Below, one piece after another: positions 44,935 through 54,767 of a DNA stretch of 64,000 bases (positions within the stretch are counted from its first letter, which is position 1; every line of letters begins with the position of its first letter). The DNA lies in the NCBI GenBank assembly GCA_023525975.1, contig CM042027.1, positions 12,295,001 to 12,359,000 of the forward strand. The letters run 5' to 3'. A program made the position numbers and the translations under genes. Origin of the DNA: Smallanthus sonchifolius (taxonomy: Eukaryota > Streptophyta > Magnoliopsida > Asterales > Asteraceae). A model generated the notes under the pieces. It was given only the letters and a program-made list of their open reading frames with translations, did no database searches and was not told the origin of the DNA.

Positions 44935-47424
44935 TGTAACATTCCGTATTTTTCCGACCCTATTTTAATTTATTTAAGTTAATAAAATAGCAATACAACA
45001 TTTAACTCTATATTTACTCAAACCTACACCTCATTACTCATTAGCCGATCGTATTCAATTCAAAAATTTAGAACTCATAATCATGTAGTAATACCTTCTT
45101 GAGTTAATCCAGTTAATAATCCCGTTAAGTGTTCCGTTAAATCCTAACCAAGCTAATTCTGTCAAAGCTGAAGTTGCAGGGGCTGATTTTGTAAATAACC
45201 AGAAACCCTAGTAGGCACGGTCGCGCCATGTTTTGGCACGGTCGCGCCTCGTCTGGCACGGTCGCGCCTATTATTGGCACGGTCGCGCCTCGCATCAGTT
45301 GAAACGTAAAAACAGCCTTTAATCGCTGGACCGTTCGGTTTCGTAACCATTTCTCACATTAACAAACAATTAGGAGTTTAAATCATTTTCATTATAGCAA
45401 ATGAACCCGTTTTGATCGATCCTTTTCCAAAGTATCAAGACTCTCCTTTGTGACCATCAAATTCATCGTTTCATTGTGAATACTCTCAACTAAGCAAACC
45501 AACACATTAATCGATCCTCCCTAAGGCTTCAGAAGACATCATTTTGGTCGGAGTTGCGGCAGAGAGCACCGGAGACCACACCGCCGACGTCGGAACTTGT
45601 TCTACCCGTCCGCTATCAATTCGTCGTCCTGTCGGGTAATTGAAACCTTCCCCTCAGTCGATTTATTCTATAGATCAAAAGCCCCAAACTAATTTGGGCA
45701 TTCAATATCGAAATCTACTCGAACCCGAAACCATATTTTCATTCAAAATAGTTTAATCAAATCCGGTCATAAACATGTTTTAAACACAATTAATCTACAC
45801 CAACAGACTCGTAATAACCGTGTGAATGAAAGCCCTATCAATTCCGACTCCATCAATATAAGGATCAACCAATTCGTGTCTGTTTTGAAAGAGACACGAT
45901 CGCGCTAATCATCTAGCGCGGTCGTGCATCGGGAGACGCGGTCGTGTTGACATACAACGCGGTCGTGCCTCCTGCTCAGACCCAGACATGCTCGCTGGCT
46001 AGTTCTGGTTGTGCCCCTGAAGCATAGACACGGTCGTGCCTGTCCGAGGCACGGTCGTGCCTAGTGTCTTGGCTAGTTGTCCTCTGTTTGACCAGCGCGG
46101 TCGCGCCCTGTCTTGATCGGTCGCGCCCGACCTAGAACGACCGTGCCCTTAGCTGGCACGGTCGTGTGTGTTGACAGAATATTTATAATTTTTATTTCTT
46201 TTTACAAATAGTATTTCAGATTTATTTTTAAAATAAAAATGATTGAAATTATAAAAATCTGTATTATTGTTTATTTAGAAAAGATCAAATATTTAATCTT
46301 AAAATAAATGGAAATTATTTAAAGTTCAACATTTAATTCATAAACTCTACTCTTAAATAATATTGTTATGTTTAAGTTACATTTTATAAATAAATGAATA
46401 AGTTAATAATTATTTATTTGATTTATAACTAAACAAAAACATTTATTTAATTATACTAAATTACATATAATACCTACGTTATTTCCATAAACTATAATTA
46501 TTTAATTTACTTAAGTAATTATCCCAAAATCAAACCTTATTTAAAATGTTCTAAAAATATTCATTTCGAATCTTCTATTTTACTTTCAAGTACCAAATCA
46601 CTAACTCCATCCAATTCAACCATAGACTTAGACTTAGACTATTGTGCATTATTAATGCAATATATTACACTTTAGGTTATCTTGTGCATCTCAAGGATCA
46701 TTATACTATTTAGTATTTGTGCTAGCTACGCCTTCGAAACAAGTGAGTATTCACAACCCCTTTTTACTCTTTTACATTTTTGGGGTGAAACATGAACACT
46801 ATTCAACTTACATGTTTACATTTACGCAAACAACACAAGTACAAATCCTACTTACATTCATGTGTGCAATTTGAGCTTTATGCCCGAGTGCTAGGTGTGT
46901 TAACCTCTTGTATGCTATTATGTGCAATCATTAACTTTTCAAGCCGACGGTTTTCAATGATGGATCTATTGAGTCTGACAAACCCACCCATGGTACGCGG
47001 TGATTGAAACCGACAACACACTTTGTTTTGCATGCTAGTTACAAAGGTTTGATTGTACGTTTGGTTACACAATAGCTGCTCCCCATAAATGCCTTATTTA
47101 TCATGTTATGTAAAGGATTTGGTTTACAAACTATATGCTATCTATGTACAAACTTGTGTTATACTCACCAACTTTTTAGTTGACTTTATTTTATTCATGT
47201 TTCAGGTGATTTCATTTGAGTTTGATCAAGACATGCTACACATAGGCTTTGGACCTAGTAATATTAAATCAAAGACAAATTGTATTTCATTATGTACTTT
47301 GAATTTGTTTCGTGTTTGTTTGAATGGGAATGGATTTAATATATTACAATCTAGTCAACCTTGTGCTCATGAACAGTCTTACATGTCCCGCCCCGATGAT
47401 TCCGCCATCGGTCGGGGTGTGACA
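44935..47424 (+). mobile_element. solo LTR (Ty3/gypsy-like), 2.5 kb
   Basis: Starts TGTAACATTCCGTATTTTTC and ends GGTCGGGGTGTGACA, forms typical of plant Ty3/gypsy LTRs, flanked by a perfect 5-bp duplication GAGAG (44930-44934 and 47425-47429). There is no internal region, so it is a solo LTR from recombination between two LTRs. It has two palindrome clusters (45218-45295 and 45893-46170). Short frames inside are not genes. Confidence 0.8.
45218..46170. repeat. palindrome clusters GGCACGGTCGCGCC / GGCACGGTCGTGCC
   Basis: Cluster 1 (45218-45295) has four direct copies of GGCACGGTCGCGCC at 15-24 bp spacing. Cluster 2 (45893-46170) has about ten variants (GGCACGGTCGTGCC, AGCGCGGTCGTGC, CACGATCGCGC). 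The 14-mer GGCACG-GT-CGTGCC has perfect 6-bp arms. The intervening 600 bp lacks the word. Confidence 0.85.
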
Positions 47425-47429
47425 GAGAG

Positions 47430-47985
47430 ATAGTGATCTCTAAACCTGTAAGGACGGTGGTTTGTGGGGATATTGAGGCAGCGATCCCTAAAGATTAGAT
47501 AGGGTGGTCTTCAGAAGTAAAATGGCGTGCAAGTAAGTTTATCTTACTATGTTACAATTGTTCTATTGACTATCGCTACTCGCCCTTAGTTTGCGAAGGA
47601 ATATTAGATCATATTGTCAGTAGTAATATATAGGTGTCAATAGTAATATATAGGAGGTAAATTATATAAATATGGATATAGATCCCTCTTTCGTAATCTT
47701 AATCATTTACACCATCAATACAACAACACCACACGTATAGATGTAACTTTTACTAATTTTGTTATTAACATGAATGAATATTTTGGTTATTTCACACATA
47801 CTTAACAGATAGATTTCACGTTTATTTAAGTCAGGGACTACCTGTGACCAAGTGTTATATTTTTACAAGTTATACTACTAAACTTGTAATAAATCAAGCT
47901 TAGGGACTGAACTTGAAGAATGGACGTATTTAACTCTTAAATTTAAAAATAAAGGGGACTACTAATGGCACACGGGAATTGTTAT
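47430..47985. other. intergenic, no feature seen
   Basis: Continuation of the sequence broken by the solo LTR; AT-rich with no ORF or clear repeat ends. Confidence 0.4.
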
Positions 47986-47999
47986 TTGGACTTGGCCAT

Positions 48000-48290
48000 A
48001 TACGCATCGTATAGGGCAATAAGATGCGTATAACCCTTCACAATTTCCCATGCCCGACATCCTCGTACAATCTGGTCATTCCAACCCTATACGCATCGTA
48101 TAGGGCAATACGATGCAATTTAGGATACGAGGTACCTTCTGCTACTAGTCATCCATCATCTCGCTATACGCTCTGTATAGGTTTATACCTCGTACCATAT
48201 ACGCATCGTATTTTCCTATACGATGCGTATACAAGGTTTGACCAGAATCCTATACGCACCGTATTGGCCTATACGATGCGTATAGGGCCC
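48000..48290. repeat. palindrome cluster CTATACG-CAT-CGTATAG
   Basis: About seven copies or variants of the 17-mer with arms CTATACG/CGTATAG and a 3-bp centre CAT (or its complement ATG), ending about 90 bp before the MULE start codon at 48380. The same arms with centre CCA occur on the other side of the MULE at 51688-52345. Confidence 0.85.
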
Positions 48291-48379
48291 AAATTTTATG
48301 TATTTAACCATGCATAATTCTCATTCGAACGTATCCTTTCAAAAAAATAAATTCAAACAATCTCCCAAAAATTATAAAC

Positions 48380-51300
48380 ATGTCTTGGTGGTGGGATGGT
48401 AACTACGGTTTTAAGGTATATTCTAACGAGTCGGTGGAAAACAACCCGCAAAGTTCTGGCGTTCAAGAGGTCAACCAGGGGGAGGTCTCGTCCGACGTTT
48501 ATTCTCATCAACGGGTAAGGCTTCTAGATTTGAACGAGCCACTGAGCAATCCCGAGTTCGTATACGGTGAACTGTCTTACCTTACATAACCCGCGAACGA
48601 CTACGTATACGGTGAAGTCTCTTACCCGAAACAACAAACTGACGACTTCGTGTGCGGTGAAGTCTCTTACCCGACAAAACAAACCGACGACTCCGAAGAC
48701 GAGGAACAAAACCATCAAAAACGTGTCGTATAAAACTGACCAGAATTTTCAGTCTCGTAAACAGTTGGTGGATTGGGCTGTCCGGAGAGGACGTGAGAAT
48801 GGTTACGTCCTTGTCATCCGACGATCAAAGAGAAAAGGCGACGATCTGACGGGACCGTTTATCAAGGTGTGGCTTGTGTGTGACCGTCACGGCGAACGTG
48901 CGTCTACTGCCACAGTTAGACGTGTCGATAGCAAGAAAATAGGTTGTCCCTTTAAATTGGAAGGAGAGTACCAAGAAAATACTGGTGATTGGAAATTAAC
49001 GGTGAAGGATGACAGTCATAACCACGATCCTAGTCAACATCTTGAGGGGCACTCATTTGCGAGGAGACTGTCTCAGTCGGAACAACTTTGGTGGCGAAGT
49101 TGTATTCGCAAAACATGTTGCCGCGAAACATTCTGGCAACTATAAGGGAACAAAACCCAAAGAGTAGTTGCATTAAAAATGACATTTATAATGCGATACA
49201 AAAGATAAAAAACGAAACGAGCGTCGGTGAAACTCCAATGCAGATTCTGGAAAACCTGCTTTCTTTTAAAAAAAATACGTCTACTATACTCGGGAAGATC
49301 CTGCCACAAATATTGTGGAGGAGATATTCTTTGTTCATCCGAAATCGTACTAGATGTGGCGTGCGTTCCCGCACGTGTTGATGATCGACGCGACGTACAA
49401 AACAAACATGTATAGACTTCCATTTGTCCAAGTGGTCGGTGTGACCTCCACACATCAATCGTTTTGCGTCGCTCATGCATTTATATCAAAAGAACGGGAG
49501 GAAAACTTCGTCTGGATGCTACTGCAAATAAAAGCAATGTTGTAAAAGTTTATGGGGCCGCGTGTGATAGTAACAGACAGGGACAAAGCTCTTATGAACG
49601 CGTGTGAAAAAATATTTTCGGACTGTTCCAAGAATCTATGTCGGTGGCACATACACGAGAATATCGCAAAATATTGCACGACATCATTTACAGACGAAAA
49701 CTGGGCAAATTTCAAGTATTCATGGTCGGTATGTGAGTCTCTCACGCCAGATATATACCAGTACAACTTCAACCGGCTTTACGAACGACTGTATGCAGCC
49801 AAACGAGGAAGTAAGTTTTGAATATTTAATATTTTCAGTATTGAATATTTATTAAATATTTAATATTTTTCCAGGAGTTATAGATTATGTGACTAAAAAT
49901 TGGTTGGACCCGTATAAAAAAAAGTTTGTATCCACCTGGTCCAACAGAAACCTCAATTTTGGTCAACATACAACGAACCGAGTCGAGAGCCAGCATTCGC
50001 TCTTAAAGAGCTATCTTAGAAATGCTAACAGCTCGCAAGATAGACTTGTTGGGTTTGTTGATGAAATTGTATCAGATCAATATTATCAATTACAGTTTGG
50101 GTTTGGAACAAGCCTCATAAGAAAAATGGACAGCCACATAGCTATTGAATTGTTTAATAACCTGCACGGTAAAGTTTCACATAAAGCTCTAAATTTGTTA
50201 GAAAACGAGTGGTACAAGTTATCACATATACGGAAACAAAATGCAATGTGTGGTTGCCAACTTTTCAGTAGTTGTGGGTTGTCGTGTGCTTGTCGTCTTG
50301 CAAATATCGAAGCTACAGGTAAACTGTTTTGACTTTCCAGTCGTTTGTCGATGCGTTGGATGGAAACAATTTATCTTTTTTTTTTAAACTGTTCTGACTA
50401 TTTCGTATTAATACAGGTGGCAGAATCCCGCTAGATGCGTTGGACGTCTTCTGGAGGAAACTTGATTTAAAACCGTCGTTTGTCGATGATGAAAATGTAG
50501 ACGTGGATAAAGTACTTGGTCAAGTGAAAAACAAAATTACGTCACAACCCGATCAAGTCAAAAGAAGTACGCTGTCGAGAATCGCAGGGTGGTCTTTCCG
50601 AGCAAAAGTAACAAGAAAGCGCTTGTGGTACAAGAAGATACTCGCGGTCGTCCAACTTTGAAAAAGCAACAACAAAGGAAACAGGATGTCGCGAGAAACA
50701 GCTCATTCATAGGATCCCAACAAACCAAATGTGACCCTGCGAGACACAGCGCGTACATTGCGTCACAAGACTCTATACAAGCGAGTTCGATCATTCAACA
50801 CCGTAGTTCAACGAAGGGTAAAGGAAAGCAACCACAAGATGATAACGCCCATCTTGGGTTTCCATTAATTATGGGGAAAGATGCGGTTAACAATATAAAT
50901 TGTTTTAAGGATTCGATACCGTCTTTATTTTATCCGTACATTTCATATATACAGGATGTAAATCCAGACGGTAACTGTGGTTTTCGATCGGTAGCTTTGG
51001 GCTTAGGGTTAAATGAAAACCGATGGCTTTTTATCCGACAACAACTTCTACAGGAGATGGACAATAAAGAGGAATGGTGGAGAACTGTTTTTGACAGAGT
51101 CGCCTTTCAAGAGTATGATAGGCTACGTCACACGATAGATTTGCAGGATGTGAAAGCCGCACCAGTTAGTCGTTGGATGTCGATGCCATACACAGGACTC
51201 CTAATTGCTCAAAGATTTGGGTGATTGTTCATCTTTTAAGTATCGTCGGTAATCAAACATTTTTTCCATTGTGGTTTGGTCCTAACGTTCACGCTCAACA

Positions 51301-51519
51301 TCAAATCGTATCGTTAGTTCACGTAAAAATGCTCATTTCATCCATGTCAAGTTAGACGGAGATTTTTCGATTCCCACGACGAATGCACTTTGGAATTTGC
51401 ACCGAAATGATGATGCAGCAAAATGGGGAAATATATACAGTGGTCGTATTGAACGATTTAAGAAAATAATGGCTACTAATAGATCTATATGTCCACAATA
51501 CGTCACGAATCACAGATGA
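48380..51519 (+). pseudogene. MULE transposase with OTU-like protease domain (decayed)
   Basis: Mutator-like transposase gene broken by stops and frameshifts. In order: an acidic N-terminus with three imperfect repeats of VYGEVSYPKQQTDDF; a FAR1/WRKY-GCM1-type zinc-binding DNA-binding domain (FQSRKQLVDWAVRRGREN ... CDRHG ... CPFKLEG ... HNHDPS, 48745-49035); a linker (ARRLS, NMLPRNILATIREQNP); a MULE DDE core with MIDATYKTN (about 49380), VTDRDKALMNACE (about 49565), CRWHIHENI and TTNRVESQHSLLKSYL (about 49975). Two probable introns keep frame: 49811-49874 and 50319-50416. The C-terminal domain is OTU cysteine-protease-like: VNPDGNCGFRSVALGLG (about 50960, catalytic Asp/Cys) and a histidine motif NAHFIHVKLDG (about 51325). 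Defects include TAA at 48587, frameshifts near 48722, 49080, 49270, 50600, 51222 and 51325, TAG at 49351 and TAA at 49543. The last frame ends TGA 51517-51519. Such transposases move DNA by cut-and-paste; the role of the OTU domain is unknown. Confidence 0.82.
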
Positions 51520-51687
51520 TGTTTGTTTAAAATTGTATTTTAACTATTTTTAATTAATTTTATGGTCATTTTTATTAGTTTTTTATTATTTTTAATTTAT
51601 TATTAATTAATTATAACTAATTATAATTAACTATAACTAAATTTAATAAATCTTTTAATTAATGATAACTAATTTTAATTAAATATT

Positions 51688-52345
51688 CTATACGCCACGT
51701 ATAGCCCAATACGTGGCGTATAGACTTGAATTAGGGGGAATTCAAACTTTTCAAAATTAAGATATTTAAAGGTTATATGCCACGTATAGAATCAATACGT
51801 GGCGTATAGAATACCAAAGGTTGGTAGCTATACGCCACATATTGATCTATACGAGGCTTATAGCCTTTTGATAAACCAGGTTGATGCCTCGTACATGACC
51901 AAACGAACCAAAGAAACACACACAAACACATACGCGACCCCGCAAGAAAACTCGTTGATTTCGATTGTCGTCTTAAAAAAAGTTCGAAAAGGTACATATC
52001 TTAACTCCCGATCAATAATATTACGTTTATTTTGATTATTAGCGGGTAAAAACTGGGTAGATTAGAGGTTTTTTCGACAGCAACTTAGGCGCTATACGCC
52101 ACGTATAGACCCATACGTGGCGTATAGTTCATTTGAGGAAGACGATGAAGCCATACGCCACGTATAGTGCTATACGTTGCGTATGGCTCATGTTCTCGGC
52201 AACTTAGCCTTTGTATGGCTTGGTTGGCCTTCCTATGGCTTGGGTTGCCCGGTAACAGCCCTGCGTATGGCTTGAGTTTTCTGCGTATGGCTTGGCTACC
52301 CGGTAACAGCCTATACGTCACGTATAAGGCTATACGTGGCGTATA
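51688..52345. repeat. palindrome clusters CTATACG-CCA-CGTATAG
   Basis: Two groups (51688-51870 and 52090-52345), each with complementary pairs CTATACGCCACGTATAG / ATACGTGGCGTATAG a few bases apart, so whole pairs can also form 17-bp stems. They lie between the MULE and the next ORF. Around 52200-52310 is a short direct repeat of GCGTATGGCTTG. Confidence 0.85.
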
Positions 52346-52445
52346 GGTTTTAAAAAAAATATTTTTTATTTTAAATAAAAACAATATATTATTATTATTA
52401 TTTATTATTTAAAAAAAAAGTAAAAACAATTTATTATTATCAGAT

Positions 52446-53413
52446 ATGGCGGATCATCAGGATGATATTCATATGGAGCAGCTACACGATCTTGCGCACT
52501 ACCATTTTCTGGATTTTCTGGCCTATTCGAAGGCGTATTCTCGGTGCCACCGGGAGGTGCGGTTGGGCCCAGGGACGGCGGTCGATTAGGAGCTCCTCGA
52601 GGAGGTACAGGAGGCCGAGCGAGCTAGGGCTATCATCGGCCATGACAGGCCATGGTCGCGTCTTATTGGTCTTTCATTCACGGAGACCTACCGAGAGGTG
52701 GTCGTCCAGTTTCTTTCGACGTTCATTTACTCAGAGGCTGGGCTGGAGCATCTTCCCAGGGAGGCGCCGGATATGGAGCCGGATCATATTTCTTTTTGTA
52801 TTTTTGGGACCACTGTCAGACCCTCCGTCAATGGGCCGTCTCGACGGGCTTGTATCACGAGCCTGAGACGGTCACGCCACTTTTCACCGAGGTGGACAAG
52901 GAAAAACTCCTTGTTTTTTGGGGTTTGATTTCAAGGGGAGGGTCTCGGGGATTAGAGACCCTTTGTATAGATATCTGCACCGGCTTATTTCGACGTCGAT
53001 CGCACCGCGTCTGAAAAGCCGTGAGTGGTGCACTGATAGAGACCTCTTCTTTCTCTATTGCCTGCTTACTAGAAGGCGGTGCGACCTATCCACGTGCATG
53101 GCGCTTTATTTTGCATATGCCTATATGCGGCAGAAACGCGGGCTTTTGTATGGCGGTGCTTTCATCATGCAGATCATGCGTCGGTTACACCATTTGATGT
53201 GCATAAGCCTGCGATGTTACCGACCATTCCCCCTGTCCGATTAGACCGTCGCACTACGAGCGGCATGACATGACGCACCGATTTCCACAGGGCCTTCGGT
53301 TCGTTGGGGCCGTCCAGGACCAGGATTGGGTCGCGGTATTGTTTCCGCCGATGCCCGGACAGGGGGACCCGCCTCTGCCTCATCCACTACAGGGCGTGGC
53401 GATGGAGGACGCG
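52446..53413 (+). pseudogene. Athila-type 3' ORF fragment, interrupted by element 2
   Basis: Starts ATG (MADHQDDIHMEQLHDLAHYHF), stops early at TAG near 52587, and needs at least two frame changes (near 52790 and 52915) to read the family pattern: WSRLIGLSFTETYREVVVQF, RQWAVSTGLYHEPE, IRDPLYRYLHRLIS, DLFFLYCLLTRRR and YGGAFIMQIM, then a proline-rich end (PMPGQGDPPLPHPLQG). I recognise this as the Athila/ARO1-like ORF abundant in Asteraceae retroelements; its function is unknown. The region is more GC-rich than its surroundings. The final codons ...GAG GAC GCG run directly into the LTR of element 2, whose first three bases TGA supply the stop, so the original ORF continued beyond the insertion. 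No RT or integrase belonging to it is present in the window. Confidence 0.65.
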
Positions 53414-54607
53414 TGATGTGTGGGTAATCCGAGGTGCAAAAATGCTATATTATGAATGGATTTATATAGAAAACCTAGCATAGAAACTACCAATTTGTGT
53501 GTTATTTATGCAGGGCTCAAACATGGGATTACACACACAACTGGGACGTGTTGATCGAGAATTCTGGTAGCAAAGACTGAAGCAAAGGAAGGAAGAATGC
53601 TAATTGGGCGTAAATTACTCCCACCCGGCGTAATTTACGTCAGGCAAGAAAAGTTGGGCGTACAAGACCTCCGTATACAGGCTCGTTTGGCGTATTTAGA
53701 ATTGACCCGGCGTAATTTACGGCCAGCCGGCATAAATTACGGCCAGTGACGGTTATGAGCAGTTTTGAGCGGTTTTGGAGGAGTTCTTTAAGTGTATTCC
53801 GTAACTTTTCGAGAAAAGAGGATCCTTGGAGGCTAGAGAACGTAGAGGAGACAAGGAGACTTAGTGACAAAGGATTCCAACATCAAATCTTCATCAAGTG
53901 CTTCCCATAATCGCAACATATCATCATCATCAAGCATGAACATGTGTGGCTAAAACATTTGTGATCATAACCAGGTGTAGGTTTATAATTTCGTTAGTTC
54001 AATTTGGGTTCTTTTCTGAATTAGACATGAGGTTCACTGTGTTTCGTTAATTGTGATGCTTCTTCATGTGGTTGTTTCTAATACTTGGTGTTAAAACATG
54101 CAATGACTTATTTTGATTCATGTATTCTTCTTCATCGGTGTGTAATCGTTAAAGGTTGAATGTGTGTCTGATGTATATGTTCATTGTATTGACAATTGCT
54201 AGAGATCACTTCGTATAGATTAACTTTATCGGTATCGTTCGTTAAAAGTTTAGTCATACATGTGAAGGTCCTTCAATTGTACATCAAGTATTGTTATAAT
54301 CAAGATTATGTCTATGTGATCTTCTAATTTAGTAAAGAACCTAGATTACTAATTGTGAATTAAAACTGAAACTTGGTTGTGCTCATTCTCTTTAATTCTG
54401 TATTTCAATCTTATTAATTTTAAGTGTATGTTAAATCATAGTAACAATCAATCAAACAACTTTAAGTGTAAAATGGTTTACAATCAGTTCTTGTTATTCA
54501 CCGACCACTAACTCTTCGTGGTTCGACACCCTGCTTACCCTAGCTAGTCTTAGGTAATTAGGAACACATAAACTCTTTATCTTTGATCGGTACTTCGACA
54601 CCGATCA
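53414..54607 (+). repeat. 5' LTR of Athila-like element 2
   Basis: Starts TGATGTGTGGGT and ends CACCGATCA, about 1194 bp. The end is fixed by homology with element 1 and by the primer site. It holds a palindrome cluster at 53606-53745 built on GGCGTAAATTACG / CGTAATTTACG. The likely target duplication is within GACGCG just before 53414, but its partner is outside the window. Confidence 0.82.
53606..53745. repeat. palindrome cluster GCGTAAATTACGGCC in LTR of element 2
   Basis: About five units such as GGCGTAATTTACG and CGTAATTTACGGCC, with arms CGTAA/TTACG. The same word recurs at 60870-61011 before the third ORF. Confidence 0.8.
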
Positions 54608-54613
54608 AAATTT

Positions 54614-54630
54614 TGGCGCCGTTGCCGGAG
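54614..54630 (+). other. primer-binding site, tRNA-Asp
   Basis: TGGCGCCGTTGCCGGAG, the same site as in element 1 with one change near its distal end (GGGG to GGAG). Confidence 0.8.
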
Positions 54631-54767
54631 AGTTGTGCGCTTGGTGTGTAGCTTTAGTTGATTTGTGTTTTTGTTAATTCAAAAATCCAAAAATATCATA
54701 AGTATTATTACTGTTTGTTCTCTATTTCACTGGGTGTACTAGTGTGCAGGTATAATTCATTTTGTGC

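Noticed and set aside
53606..53745. Reading the regular palindrome arrays as transcription terminators or riboswitches
   Set aside because: No bacterial context; the clusters lie inside plant retrotransposon LTRs and lack terminator U-runs.
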